Assembly (NCBI GenBank): GCA_011390465.1
Contig: JAABSH010000042.1
Location: forward strand, 1 to 32,768
Source of the DNA: Desulfobacteraceae bacterium
GTDB lineage: Bacteria > Desulfobacterota > Desulfobacteria > Desulfobacterales > Desulfosalsimonadaceae
Direction: 5' to 3'
Length of the DNA stretch: 32,768 nt
Shown: positions 1 through 9,227 of the stretch, piece by piece
How the letters are laid out: every line of letters begins with the position of its first letter
How positions within the stretch are numbered: position 1 is the first letter of the stretch
Position numbers and translations under genes: made by a program
The notes under the pieces: generated by a model
The model's input: only the letters and a program-made list of their open reading frames with translations
What the model was told of the DNA's origin: nothing
The model's database searches: none

Positions 1-1
1 C

Positions 2-223
2 CCGCCCATGGTCTGTTCTATGATCGCGGTGGGGGAATCCACCGGCGCCATTGACGCCATGATGGAAAAAATCGCGGATTTTTACGATGAGGAAGTGGAC
101 CAGGCCGTGGAAAACCTCACCGCCATGATTGAACCGTTTATGCTCGTGTTTCTCGGGATTACCATCGGCGGGCTGGTGATTTCCATGTATCTGCCCATTT
201 TCCAGATGGCCGGCAACCTCTAA
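2..223 (+). CDS. pilC: Type IV pilus inner-membrane platform protein PilC, C-terminal fragment (type II secretion F family)
   Basis: This is the 3' end of a gene that begins before the window; the frame is open from base 2. About 73 residues are visible. The stretch with GESTGAID, then the acidic helix ADFYDEEVDQAV, and the final hydrophobic helix (AMIEPFMLVFLGITIGGLVISMYLP) ending in IFQMAGNL are the usual C-terminus of PilC/GspF platform proteins. PilC sits in the inner membrane and couples the PilB/PilT ATPases to pilus assembly. A histidine kinase of PilS type follows after 12 bases, consistent with a pil cluster. Assignment to PilC rather than GspF rests on that neighbour. Confidence 0.85.
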   Translation, partial: PPMVCSMIAVGESTGAIDAMMEKIADFYDEEVDQAVENLTAMIEPFMLVFLGITIGGLVISMYLPIFQMAGNL

Positions 224-235
224 GGCGGATTCTTA

Positions 236-1546
236 TTGAAAATAGATCCGCAAAATAAAGCCCGGATGGATCAGTATCGCAAGTTGCGGTGGCTGATTTT
301 TTTCCGGGGGCTTTTCGGCGGGGTGCTGCTGGTAACCGCCCTGATCATCGGGGTGCATGAGCATCTTACTTTTTTCAGCCATCCCCTGGTGTTTATCAAT
401 TATATTGGCGCCGCCATGTTGCTGTTGTCAGTGGTCTACGCGGTCATTCTGCCCCGGCTGCGTCATGTTATCCGGTTTGGCTATGTCCAGATTTTTATCG
501 ATACCCTGCTCATTACCGGCATTATTTTTGTCACCGGCAGTTTTTCAAGTATTTTTTCCTTTCTTTACCTTTTGATCATCATCTATGCCAGCATGGTGCT
601 GTCCCGAATCGGCGGCATGTTTATTGCTTTCTGCTGCTGTATTCAGTATGCCGTGCTGATTGCCCTGGAATTCCAGGGGGTGATTTTCCCGGTGGGGATT
701 GAAACCGGGTTTATTTTTAAAAATTATAACTGGACCTATGTGCTGTTCAAGCTGCTGATCACCGTTGCCGCCGCTTTTGTCGTGGCATTTCTGAGCGGCT
801 TTTTGTCCGAGCAGGAACGGCGGGCGAAAAAAGGGTTGTGGGCCATGCAGGACCAGGTGAAGCGCGTGGAAAAACTCGCGGCCATCGGTGAAATGGCTTC
901 CGGTCTGGCCCATGAAATCAAAAACCCCCTGGCCTCCCTTTCCGGTTCCATTCAGTTTTTAAAGGAAGATCTTCCCTTTGATCCGGACCGGGACCGGTTG
1001 ATGGATATTATTTTGCGGGAAGCAGACCGGCTCACTGCCCTGGTCAATGATTTTTTGATGTTTGCCAAACCCCAGCCGGGGCAGATAAAAATTGTGGATC
1101 TGTATGTGGCCATCCGGGAAGTCACCAGTGTGTTTATGGCGGATCACCAGCGCAGCAAACGTCTGAGTCTGTCTGAAAACCTCACTGACGGCATTTTTAT
1201 TGAAATTGACCCGGAACATCTGCGCCAGGTTCTGTGGAACCTTCTTTTGAACGCGGATGAAGCCATTGAAGGTCAGGGCCGGATCACCATTTCCATGACG
1301 CCCGTTGACAAGCATAAGGTCTGCGTTCGCATTTCCGATACCGGGTGCGGCATTTCCCAAGACACCCTTCGTACCATTTTTGATCCGTTTTTTACTGCCA
1401 AGCCCAAGGGCACCGGTCTCGGGCTGTCCATTGTTCAGCGGATCATCACTTCCTATAACGGGTTAATCGACGTTCAGAGCACCCCCGGCACCGGCACCAC
1501 CTTTGAAATTCAGCTGCCCCGGCGCCGGCCGGCCGCATCCCTCTGA
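236..1546 (+). CDS. pilS: PilS-like membrane sensor histidine kinase
   Basis: A 436-residue two-component sensor kinase. About six hydrophobic segments lie in residues 18-190, followed by a short linker and a HisKA/HATPase_c core. The phosphoacceptor is H226 in HEIKNPLASL; the N box (NLLLNADEAI), G1 box (DTGCGI) and G2 box (GTGLGLSI) follow in order. The start is TTG at 236, chosen because AAGGCGGA lies just upstream and the next ATG is much later. An N-terminal six-helix sensor with no periplasmic domain is the PilS arrangement, and pilC lies directly upstream. The partner regulator PilR is usually adjacent but is not: the next gene is lysS, beyond a terminator. Identity as a histidine kinase is certain; the PilS role is inferred from topology and context. 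Confidence 0.8.
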   Translation: MKIDPQNKARMDQYRKLRWLIFFRGLFGGVLLVTALIIGVHEHLTFFSHPLVFINYIGAAMLLLSVVYAVILPRLRHVIRFGYVQIFIDTLLITGIIFVTGSFSSIFSFLYLLIIIYASMVLSRIGGMFIAFCCCIQYAVLIALEFQGVIFPVGIETGFIFKNYNWTYVLFKLLITVAAAFVVAFLSGFLSEQERRAKKGLWAMQDQVKRVEKLAAIGEMASGLAHEIKNPLASLSGSIQFLKEDLPFDPDRDRLMDIILREADRLTALVNDFLMFAKPQPGQIKIVDLYVAIREVTSVFMADHQRSKRLSLSENLTDGIFIEIDPEHLRQVLWNLLLNADEAIEGQGRITISMTPVDKHKVCVRISDTGCGISQDTLRTIFDPFFTAKPKGTGLGLSIVQRIITSYNGLIDVQSTPGTGTTFEIQLPRRRPAASL

Positions 1547-1683
1547 CCAGAACAACCCATGCCAAAAAGGGCTGGTCTGTCAGCGGGTCAAGTTAGCCTT
1601 GACACCTGCCGGCAAATACGATAGCCAAACCGGATGGATATTCATTAAATTCAAAAGAAAAAGCATGCCTTTGGTTGAAATAA

Positions 1684-1727
1684 TGTACCGGATCAGAAAA
1701 GATCTGTCCTGGTACATTCTTTTTTTA
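1684..1727 (+). terminator. Intrinsic terminator closing the pil genes
   Basis: An interrupted hairpin with outer arms TGTACC (1684-1689) and GGTACA (1711-1716), and inner pairing of GGATC with GATC around an AGAAAA loop, is followed at once by a T-rich run (TTCTTTTTTT). It separates the pil genes from lysS 37 bases downstream. Confidence 0.75.
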
Positions 1728-1763
1728 ATACATCAATAAATTTCAGAAAATGCGGAAAAGCAG

Positions 1764-3254
1764 ATGAGCCAGAAAAGCGATGTTGTCGCAGCAAGAAAAG
1801 AAAAAAATGAGCAGTTAAGCGCCGCCGGCGTTGCCCTGTTTCCCAATGATTTTGTGGTAACCCATTGTGTGGCGGAAATTAAAGCAGTTGTGGAAAAGTC
1901 CGCCACTGATACCCTGCCGGCGGCGTCTTTTTCCGTTGCCGGCCGCATGATGGCGGTAAACCGGTTCGGGAAATCCGCGTTTATCCGTTTCCGGGACCGC
2001 AGCGGCCAGATGCAGGCCTATGTCCGCCTGGACAAGGTGGGGGAAGACGCCTACGGGCTGTTTAAAAAGCTGGATATCGGCGATTTTGTGGGCATGACCG
2101 GCACCCTGTTTCAGACCAAAACCGGCGAATGGTCGCTGCTGGCAGACGCCCTTTGTCTGGTGTCCAAGGCCACCCGGCCGTTGCCGGAGAAATTCCACGG
2201 CCTGAAAGACCCGGAAAAACGCTATCGTCAGCGTTATCTGGATCTTATTATGAACAGTGATGTAAGGGAGCTGTTTGTCCGGAGAAGCCGCCTGATTCAG
2301 GCCATCCGGAATTTTTTAAATGACCGGGCGTTTCTGGAAGTGGAAACCCCCATGATGCAGCCCCTGCCCGGAGGCGCCGATGCCCGCCCCTTTAAAACCT
2401 ATCATAATTCCCTGGGCATGGAGCTTTTTTTGCGCATTGCGCCGGAGTTGTATCTCAAACGACTGGTGGCCGGGGGCTTTGAACGGGTATTCGAAATTAA
2501 CCGGAATTTCAGAAACGAGGGTATTTCCACCCAGCACAACCCGGAATTCACTATGCTGGAGTTTTACCAGGCCTATGCCACGTATGAAGATTTAATGGAT
2601 CTGACCCAGGAAATGTTTCAGAAAGTGGCAACAGAGATCACCGGCGCCGAGGACATCACCTATCAGGGGCAGCAGATTACCTTCAGCGGTTCCTGGCGGC
2701 GGCTGCCGCTTCTGGATTCTCTGGAGCAGATTGCCGGGGTGGATCCGTCACTGTTCACTCAAAAAGCCGCGCTCATTGATTTTGCCAAAGAAAACGGGAT
2801 CACGTTCGGGGCAAAGGATTTTGAAACCATTGGCATTGGCAAGGTGATGACCAAGATATTCGACGCCCTGGTGGAACCAAAGCTGATTCAGCCCACCTTT
2901 ATCACCGGTTATCCTGTGGAAGTCTCTCCGCTTTCCCGCCGGAACCGCGAAAATCCCGAGCTGACGGACCGGTTTGAGCTGTTCATCGCGGGCCGGGAAA
3001 TCGCCAACGGGTTTTCCGAACTCAATGATCCCGAAGACCAGAAAGGCAGATTCCTGGATCAGCTTAAAAACAAGGAAGCTGATGATGAAACCCCGGCAGT
3101 GATTGATGAGGACTATATCCGGGCGCTGGAATACGGCATGCCGCCCACCGCCGGCGAGGGCATTGGTATTGACCGGCTGGCCATGCTGCTTACGGATTCC
3201 CCGTCCATTCGGGATGTCATTCTGTTTCCCCACATGCGGCCGGCGGAAGCCTGA
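1764..3254 (+). CDS. lysS: Lysyl-tRNA synthetase, class II
   Basis: A 496-residue class II LysRS that charges tRNA-Lys in the cytoplasm. The N-terminal OB-fold anticodon-binding domain (roughly residues 55-150, VAGRMMAVNRFGKSAFIRFRD) is followed by the catalytic domain. Motif 2 is FRNEG within FEINRNFRNEGISTQHNPEFT, and motif 3 is GEGIGIDRLAMLL near the C-terminus. Length is normal for the family. Upstream is a terminator-bearing spacer, so lysS is probably the first gene of the long envelope transcript; the next gene begins 46 bases after its stop with no terminator between. lysS immediately before lolCD is an arrangement I have seen in related deltaproteobacteria, though I cannot verify it here. 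Confidence 0.97.
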   Translation: MSQKSDVVAARKEKNEQLSAAGVALFPNDFVVTHCVAEIKAVVEKSATDTLPAASFSVAGRMMAVNRFGKSAFIRFRDRSGQMQAYVRLDKVGEDAYGLFKKLDIGDFVGMTGTLFQTKTGEWSLLADALCLVSKATRPLPEKFHGLKDPEKRYRQRYLDLIMNSDVRELFVRRSRLIQAIRNFLNDRAFLEVETPMMQPLPGGADARPFKTYHNSLGMELFLRIAPELYLKRLVAGGFERVFEINRNFRNEGISTQHNPEFTMLEFYQAYATYEDLMDLTQEMFQKVATEITGAEDITYQGQQITFSGSWRRLPLLDSLEQIAGVDPSLFTQKAALIDFAKENGITFGAKDFETIGIGKVMTKIFDALVEPKLIQPTFITGYPVEVSPLSRRNRENPELTDRFELFIAGREIANGFSELNDPEDQKGRFLDQLKNKEADDETPAVIDEDYIRALEYGMPPTAGEGIGIDRLAMLLTDSPSIRDVILFPHMRPAEA

Positions 3255-3300
3255 ATTTTGTCACATCAGGCCCCTTATTTGTCAGATTCGGAATTTATTC

Positions 3301-4536
3301 ATGTCTTTTGAGTATTTTATCGGCGGCCGGTATCTCCGGTCCCGGCATAAACAGGCATTTATCTCGTTTATCACCTTTTTGTCCATGGCCGGGGTGACGG
3401 TGGGGGTAATGGCCCTGATTATTGTCATTGCGGTAATGGCCGGGGCGGAATCCTATTTTACCCGCCAGATTCTGGGGGTTGAGTCCCATGTGATCCTCCG
3501 CCGGCACGGCGGCACCATTGCGGATTACGAGGCGGTGATCCGGAAAGTGCAGGCTGCCGCCGGGGTGCAGTCCGCCGCGCCTTTTGTCTATACCCAGGCC
3601 ATGCTGCGCTCTTCCGCCGGTATTTCCGGGACCGTGCTGCGCGGCATCGATCCGGCAAGGGACAGCAGTCCGGTCAAAGGATATGATCAAAAAACCCTGA
3701 CAGAAAAAATCCGGACCCAGGTTCTGACAGATGATGGCACCCGCCCGCCCGGGATTATTCTGGGCCGGGAACTGGCCCTGTCTGTCAGCGCTGCTGAAGG
3801 CGATATTGTTTATATTATTTCCCCCAAAGGCATGATGTCTCCCATCGGTCACATGCCGAGCATGAAACGGTTTGAAGTGACCGGAATCTTTGAATCCGGC
3901 TTTTATGAGTATGATGCCTCGCTGGCGTTTATCCATCTGAAAACCGCTCAGGATCTGATTAAAATCGGGGATACGGTGTCCGGTATCGGCGTGCGGGTGG
4001 ATGAGATTTATCAGGCGGATGACACCGCCGGCGTCATTATGGATGCGCTGGGGTTTCCTTTCTGGACCATGGACTGGATGCAGATGAACCGGAATTTTTT
4101 TTCCGCGCTCAAACTGGAAAAAAAAGCCATGTTCGTGATTCTGACGCTGATTATCATGGTGGCGGCGTTTAATATTGCCAGTACCCTGATCATGATGGTC
4201 ATGGGAAAGACCCGGGACATTGCCATTCTCAAGGCCATGGGGGCAACCGACCGGAGCATATGGAAAATTTTTGTTTTCAAAGGCACCATTATCGGATTGA
4301 TCGGCACGGTGATGGGCGTGGTGCTGGGAATCATCGGGTGCCTGGTGCTCGAGCGGTACAAGTTTATTGAACTGCCCGGAGAAGTGTATTATTTTACCAG
4401 TCTGCCCGTGGAGCTGACGTTTCCCGATGTGCTGATTATTATTTTTTCTGCCATGGTAATTTGTTTTATCTCAACACTTTATCCAGCTTATAAAGCATCC
4501 AGGCAAAATCCGGTGGAGGCCCTCCGGTATGGCTGA
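3301..4536 (+). CDS. lolC: Lipoprotein-releasing ABC transporter permease LolC/LolE
   Basis: A 411-residue inner-membrane permease of the FtsX/MacB type. It begins MSFEYFIGGRYLRSR, the conserved N-terminus of LolC/LolE, with a first membrane helix at about residues 25-50, a large periplasmic domain (about 50-275) and three C-terminal helices including NIASTLIMMVMGKTRDIAILKAMGA. ATG 3301 is chosen because the upstream in-frame ATG at 3103 lies inside lysS and would add unrelated sequence. With LolD it extracts lipoproteins from the inner membrane and passes them to LolA. Its stop overlaps the lolD start by 8 bases, so the two are translationally coupled. Only one permease is present, so the complex may use a single permease type, as in organisms with LolF. 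Confidence 0.93.
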   Translation: MSFEYFIGGRYLRSRHKQAFISFITFLSMAGVTVGVMALIIVIAVMAGAESYFTRQILGVESHVILRRHGGTIADYEAVIRKVQAAAGVQSAAPFVYTQAMLRSSAGISGTVLRGIDPARDSSPVKGYDQKTLTEKIRTQVLTDDGTRPPGIILGRELALSVSAAEGDIVYIISPKGMMSPIGHMPSMKRFEVTGIFESGFYEYDASLAFIHLKTAQDLIKIGDTVSGIGVRVDEIYQADDTAGVIMDALGFPFWTMDWMQMNRNFFSALKLEKKAMFVILTLIIMVAAFNIASTLIMMVMGKTRDIAILKAMGATDRSIWKIFVFKGTIIGLIGTVMGVVLGIIGCLVLERYKFIELPGEVYYFTSLPVELTFPDVLIIIFSAMVICFISTLYPAYKASRQNPVEALRYG

Positions 4537-5263
4537 TCCGCAACCTTTTTCCCGTCCCCGGGACCTGCCGGAGAACACGGGGTCCCTTTTGTCCATGCGC
4601 AGTGTCAGCAAAGGCTTTCAGACCAGCGGCGCCCGGATCACCGTGCTTGATGATCTGTCCATGGATGTTTTTGCCGGTGACACCATTGCCATTGTGGGGG
4701 AATCCGGCATCGGCAAATCCACCCTGCTGCACATTCTGGGCACCCTGGACCGGCCGGACAGCGGCAGGCTGCTTTACAACCGCGCGGATGTGTTTGAATT
4801 TGATAAAAAAAAGCTGGCAAACTTCCGGAACCGCACCATGGGATTTGTGTTTCAGTTTCATTATCTGCTGGCGGAATTTTCAGCACTTGAAAATGTGCTG
4901 ATGCCCGGACTGATTCAGGGCATGAAAGCTGCGGAAATCCGCGAAAAGGCCGAAGTCATCCTGAACCGGGTCGGGCTGACCCATCGCGTGAACCACCGGG
5001 TGACGGATCTTTCCGGCGGAGAGCAGCAGCGGGTGGCGCTGGCCCGGGCCCTGGTGCTGAATCCGGCGATTTTGCTGGCAGATGAACCCACCGGCAACCT
5101 GGACAAGCGAAACAGCCGGCAGGTGCACGATCTTTTGGCGGAACTGAATGAAGAATATAACATGACCATTGTCACCGTAACCCATAACATGGAACTTGCG
5201 GCGTATATGAACAGGCGGATGACGCTTGTGGAAGGAAAGCTGGTCGAGATTGAGCAAGGATAG
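4529..5263 (+). CDS. lolD: Lipoprotein-releasing ABC transporter ATPase LolD
   Basis: A 244-residue ABC ATPase. Walker A is GESGIGKST (residues 57-65), the Q-loop is FVFQFHYLL, the signature is LSGGEQQR (161-168) and Walker B ends ILLADEP with the D-loop GNLD following. The FQFHYLLAEFSALENVLMP stretch is characteristic of LolD. It energises LolC/E for outer-membrane lipoprotein release. It overlaps lolC by 8 bases and its own 3' end overlaps the bamA start region. The N-terminus carries about 20 extra residues compared with E. coli LolD; an internal start is possible but ATG 4529 fits coupling to lolC. Confidence 0.95.
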   Translation: MADPQPFSRPRDLPENTGSLLSMRSVSKGFQTSGARITVLDDLSMDVFAGDTIAIVGESGIGKSTLLHILGTLDRPDSGRLLYNRADVFEFDKKKLANFRNRTMGFVFQFHYLLAEFSALENVLMPGLIQGMKAAEIREKAEVILNRVGLTHRVNHRVTDLSGGEQQRVALARALVLNPAILLADEPTGNLDKRNSRQVHDLLAELNEEYNMTIVTVTHNMELAAYMNRRMTLVEGKLVEIEQG

Positions 5264-7526
5264 AAAATGCCTGCTGTGCGGGCTGGGAATTATTTTATGG
5301 GTATCGCTGGTGTCGCTGGTATTGTTGCTGCCAGCGACCTGCCGGATCGCGGCGGCGGAAACCGCTGCTGTTATTCAAGATGTGCAGGTAGAAGGCAATC
5401 AGCGCATAGAAGACGATGCCATCCTGCGGGTGATCCGGGCAAAATCCGGTGACGCCTATGATGCGGCCCGGCTGTCAGATGATCTGGAGGCGGTCTATAA
5501 AATGGGATGGTTTGATGATGTGCGGGTGGAGGTTGAAAAATCCGATCAGGGCCACACCGTGATTTTTACCGTGCAGGAAAAGCCCACCGTGCGGGAGGTG
5601 CGGTTTTCCGGAAACGTGGCCGTCGAAGACGCCACCCTGAAAGAAAATATCGATATTACGACCGGATCCATTCTGAATATTTTTAATGTCCGGCGAAATA
5701 TCAAAATTATTGAATCATTATACAAAGACAAGAATTATCATAATGTAAAAGTGCGCTTTGACACGGAGCCCCTGGAAAACAACCAGGCCAATCTGATGTT
5801 TTCCATTGAAGAAGGCAAAAAAGTGCGCATTAAAACCATCTCCTTTGACGGCAACCATGCCTATGATGCCAAAACATTAAAAAAAATCATGGAAACCGAC
5901 GAAAAAGGGTTTTTTTCGTGGCTGACCTCTTCCGGTGATCTCAATCGTGAAGAGTTGCAGCAGGATATCTACCGCCTGACCGCGCATTATCAGAACAATG
6001 GATATGCAAAAGCCCGGGTAGGAGAACCGGAGGTCGACTATCAGGGAGAATGGATCTACATTCTGATTAAGATTAATGAAGGCCCCCGGTTTAAAATGGG
6101 GCAGGTGGATATTGCCGGTGATTTTATTGAACCTGAAGAAACCCTTTATCAGCATCTCCAGGTGACGGATCAGGAATTTTTCAACCGGGACGTTATCCGG
6201 CAGGATGTGCTGTCCCTCACCGACGTGTACGCGGACAAAGGCTATGCCAATGCGGATGTGTTCCCCCAGGTCCGCATGAATGAAGAAGCTCTGAGCGCGG
6301 ATATTACGTTTCATATTACCAAAAATGATCCGGTTTATTTTGAACGCATTAATATTATCGGCAATACCAAAACCTGGGACAAGGTGATCCGCCGGGAACT
6401 GAAGGTCTGTGAACAGGAGCTTTACAGCAGCAAACGCCTTAAAAGAAGTGTGGCGGATTTGTACCGGCTGGATTATTTTGAAGATGTCAAGGTCAATCCC
6501 CGTCCGGGATCCGCCCCGGACCAGATGACACTGGATATTGAAGTCGCGGAAAAACCCACTGGTACTTTTACGTTCGGGGGCGGCTACAGCGCGGTGGACA
6601 AATTGTATGTCATGGCCTCGGTCTCGGAACGCAATTTTTTCGGGCGGGGCCAGATTCTGGAGCTGGCAGTGCAGACCGGGGGCAGTTCCCGGCAGTACAG
6701 CTTCGGATTTACCGAGCCCTGGCTGTTTGATATTCCCTTGTCAGCGGGCATAGACGGATATAAAGTGGAACGGGATTATGACTATTATGACCGGGACAGC
6801 ACCGGCGGGGCGTTGCGGTTTGGGTATCCCCTGTTTGACTATACCCGGGGATATGTGAAATACGCCTATGATGTCAGCAAAATCGATGATATTGATGAAG
6901 ATGTGTCGCCCTATATTTATTCCGGCCGAAGCACGGAAAGCAGCCTGTCCCTGAGCATGGTGTATGATTCCCGGAACCGGCAGTTCAATCCGTCCGAGGG
7001 ATCCCGGCACAGCATCACCCTGAAATACGCCGGCCTGGGCGGCAATATCGGCTTTACCAAACTCACGGCCGAGACCGGATGGTATTTTCCCCTGTTCTGG
7101 GGAACGGTGGGATTTCTGCACAGTGAAGGCGGGCTGATCTGGGACCGGTCTGACAAGTATTTACCGGATTATGAACGGTATTACCTGGGGGGCATTAATT
7201 CCGTGCGCGGATTTGACTGGCGGGATATTACACCGGTTATAGATGATGATATTGAGATCGGCGGAACGGAATTTATCCAGTTCAACGCGGAATTCCTGTT
7301 TCCCATTATCAAGGACGCCGGACTGGTGGGGCTGTTTTTTTATGATGCCGGCAACGCCTGGGCGGATGCGGGAGACTCTGTTAGCGGATTGCGGGACAGC
7401 GTGGGGTTCGGCGTGCGGTGGTATTCGCCCATGGGGCCGCTGCGCCTGGAACGGGGCTATATTTTGGATCCTCAGCCGGATGAAGGCTCCGGCCGGTGGG
7501 AATTTTCAATGGGCGGCAGTTTTTAA
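5250..7526 (+). CDS. bamA: Outer-membrane protein assembly factor BamA
   Basis: A protein of about 758 residues that folds beta-barrel proteins into the outer membrane. It has a long hydrophobic signal segment ending AAAET, five POTRA-like repeats (first starting at VIQDVQVEGNQRI; later ones at VREVRFSGN, KIRTISFDGN-like, FKMGQVDIAGD and FERINIIGNT), and a C-terminal Omp85 barrel with the VRGF motif of loop L6 and a terminal phenylalanine (EFSMGGSF). I place the start at TTG 5250, with AAGGAAAG about ten bases upstream; a TTG at 5226 in the same frame would give eight more residues. It overlaps the end of lolD by 14 bases. skp follows, as in many proteobacteria. Confidence 0.95.
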   Translation: MSKDRKCLLCGLGIILWVSLVSLVLLLPATCRIAAAETAAVIQDVQVEGNQRIEDDAILRVIRAKSGDAYDAARLSDDLEAVYKMGWFDDVRVEVEKSDQGHTVIFTVQEKPTVREVRFSGNVAVEDATLKENIDITTGSILNIFNVRRNIKIIESLYKDKNYHNVKVRFDTEPLENNQANLMFSIEEGKKVRIKTISFDGNHAYDAKTLKKIMETDEKGFFSWLTSSGDLNREELQQDIYRLTAHYQNNGYAKARVGEPEVDYQGEWIYILIKINEGPRFKMGQVDIAGDFIEPEETLYQHLQVTDQEFFNRDVIRQDVLSLTDVYADKGYANADVFPQVRMNEEALSADITFHITKNDPVYFERINIIGNTKTWDKVIRRELKVCEQELYSSKRLKRSVADLYRLDYFEDVKVNPRPGSAPDQMTLDIEVAEKPTGTFTFGGGYSAVDKLYVMASVSERNFFGRGQILELAVQTGGSSRQYSFGFTEPWLFDIPLSAGIDGYKVERDYDYYDRDSTGGALRFGYPLFDYTRGYVKYAYDVSKIDDIDEDVSPYIYSGRSTESSLSLSMVYDSRNRQFNPSEGSRHSITLKYAGLGGNIGFTKLTAETGWYFPLFWGTVGFLHSEGGLIWDRSDKYLPDYERYYLGGINSVRGFDWRDITPVIDDDIEIGGTEFIQFNAEFLFPIIKDAGLVGLFFYDAGNAWADAGDSVSGLRDSVGFGVRWYSPMGPLRLERGYILDPQPDEGSGRWEFSMGGSF

Positions 7527-7577
7527 GCAAATTCAATCAACATCATATTTTATGGTTTTGCAACAAGGGGGCAACTT

Positions 7578-8108
7578 ATGAAACAGAGAAAACGCGTCGT
7601 TTTTGGATTGATGGCAGTGCTGATGCTCTGGGCCATGCCGCTGGCCGCGGCGGATGTGGCAAAAATCGGCATTATTGATTTTCAGCGGGTGCTCACGGAA
7701 TCCACGGCCGGACAGACGGTGCAGGCCCGGATTCAGGAAAAAGGCAGGGAAATGGAAAAACGTCTGGTGACACTGGGCCAGGAAATTGAAGCCCTTTCTG
7801 AACAGATCAGCAGGGACGCCATGGTCATGAGCAAGGAAAAACGCGAGGAAAAACAGCGGGATCTGGAAATCAAAAAATATGATTTCCAGTCCATGCAGAA
7901 AAAATTCCAAATGGAATTGCGCGAGATGGAAAACGGGGAAGTGAAAAAACTTCAGGATGATATTTTTGGTCTGGCGGAAACCATCGGCAAAAAAGAAGGT
8001 TATTTGTTGATTCTTGAAAAAAGCGCGGCGGTTTATTATCCTGCGGCTATTGATATGACCGATTCCCTGATTGAAAAATACAATGCCACTGCCGGAGCCG
8101 CTGATTAA
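7578..8108 (+). CDS. skp: OmpH/Skp family periplasmic chaperone
   Basis: A 176-residue secreted protein. It has a clear signal peptide (charged KQRKR, hydrophobic core, cleavage near AAA-D at about residue 25), then [13 protein letters not shown], the short beta strand opening typical of OmpH/Skp, a long charged coiled coil (about residues 45-135, rich in E, K, Q and M), and a C-terminal strand ending in helix. Skp trimers hold unfolded outer-membrane proteins in the periplasm and deliver them to BamA, encoded just upstream. A strong AGGGGG ribosome site lies before ATG 7578. Adjacent lpxD is the common bamA-skp-lpxD order. Confidence 0.93.
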   Translation: MKQRKRVVFGLMAVLMLWAMPLAAADVAKIGIIDFQRVLTESTAGQTVQARIQEKGREMEKRLVTLGQEIEALSEQISRDAMVMSKEKREEKQRDLEIKKYDFQSMQKKFQMELREMENGEVKKLQDDIFGLAETIGKKEGYLLILEKSAAVYYPAAIDMTDSLIEKYNATAGAAD

Positions 8109-8152
8109 CAGCGGCAGTATCGGCAAACCAGAACCAGAGAAAGGCATCTGGC

Positions 8153-9211
8153 ATGAAAAAATCCCTTGCGGAACTGGCCGAGATCACCGGCGGTGAAGTC
8201 CTTGGGGCACCGGAAACCGAGATCTGCGGCATTGCGCCGTTTGATGAGGCAGGACCCGCGGACATCACTTTTGCGGATGCGGCAAACATCCTGAAACGGA
8301 TTTGCGACACCCGGGCCGGCGCCGTGATTGTGCCGGAATATTTTGATCCGGCATATTTTGATCCGGCTGCCGTACCCAATGCGCAACCGGGCATACAACC
8401 GCATTTTATCCGGACACCGCATCCGCGGCTGGCGTTTGCAAAAATCATGCATCTGTTTTTCCCCCCGGCCCGGCCTGGGGACGGCATCCATCCCGCTGCC
8501 TCTGTGGGGGAACATGGGGTGTTCGGCAATGATGTGAGTGTCGGGCCCCTGGCCGTGATCCAGGACCATGTGACCATCGGCAGCCGGGTGGTGATTCATC
8601 CCCATGTGACCATCGGCAGCCATGTGACCATTGGCGATGATGCAATTATCTACCCCCATGTGACGATTCTTGAACGCTGCACGATCGGCAGCCGGGTCAT
8701 TATTCACGCCGGAACCGTGATCGGCAGCGATGGATACGGATTTGTGCCGGACGGGGCGGCCCATTTTAAAATTCCCCAGCTGGGCATTGTTCAGGTCGAT
8801 GACGATGTGGAGATCGGTGCCTGCAACACCATTGACCGGGCCACTTTTGGAAAGACCTGGATTCAGCAGGGCGTGAAAACCGACAATCATGTGCAGATCG
8901 CCCACAATGTGGTGGTGGGGGAAAACACCCTGATCGTGGCCCAGGTGGGCATTGCCGGCAGCACCCGGATCGGCAGAAATGTGACCCTGGCCGGTCAGGC
9001 CGGTATTGCCGGGCATTTGACCATTGGTGATTTTGCAGTGGTGGGCCCCCAGGCCGGGGTGACCCGGAATGTGCCCGCCGGCACGGTGGTGTCCGGAACC
9101 CCTGAAATGCCCCATAAACAATGGCTCCGCACCAGCCGGATCATTCAGCGGCTGCCCGAGCTCAAGCGGAAAATGGCGGAACTGGAGAAACGATTGAACG
9201 AGCAGTTATAA
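8153..9211 (+). CDS. lpxD: UDP-3-O-(3-hydroxyacyl)glucosamine N-acyltransferase
   Basis: A 352-residue left-handed beta-helix acyltransferase that adds the second acyl chain in lipid A synthesis. The N-terminal uridine-binding domain (about 1-105) is followed by hexapeptide repeats ([VI]xIGxx) over about 110-320 and a C-terminal helix. The catalytic histidine lies in [13 protein letters not shown] ribosome site (GAGAAAGG) precedes ATG 8153. The N-terminal domain contains the in-frame duplication [10 protein letters not shown] encoded by a perfect-but-one 15-base direct repeat at 8339-8368, which looks like a recent slippage expansion. fabZ follows after 16 bases. Confidence 0.96.
   Translation: MKKSLAELAEITGGEVLGAPETEICGIAPFDEAGPADITFADAANILKRICDTRAGAVIVPEYFDPAYFDPAAVPNAQPGIQPHFIRTPHPRLAFAKIMHLFFPPARPGDGIHPAASVGEHGVFGNDVSVGPLAVIQDHVTIGSRVVIHPHVTIGSHVTIGDDAIIYPHVTILERCTIGSRVIIHAGTVIGSDGYGFVPDGAAHFKIPQLGIVQVDDDVEIGACNTIDRATFGKTWIQQGVKTDNHVQIAHNVVVGENTLIVAQVGIAGSTRIGRNVTLAGQAGIAGHLTIGDFAVVGPQAGVTRNVPAGTVVSGTPEMPHKQWLRTSRIIQRLPELKRKMAELEKRLNEQL
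8339..8368 (+). repeat. 15-bp tandem duplication inside lpxD
   Basis: Two adjacent copies of tattttgatccggc(a/t) at 8339-8353 and 8354-8368 differ only in the last base. They keep the reading frame and encode YFDPA twice in the N-terminal domain of LpxD. Confidence 0.85.
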
Positions 9212-9227
9212 TCAGCGAGGCGATCGT

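Noticed and set aside
1599..1627. TTGACA at 1599-1604 as a -35 box for the lysS/envelope transcript.
   Set aside because: No convincing -10 hexamer lies 16-18 bases downstream, and it sits upstream of the terminator at 1684.
3103..3300. An in-frame ATG at 3103 as the lolC start.
   Set aside because: It lies inside lysS and gives an N-terminus unlike LolC; MSFEYFIGGRYLRSR at 3301 is the conserved start.
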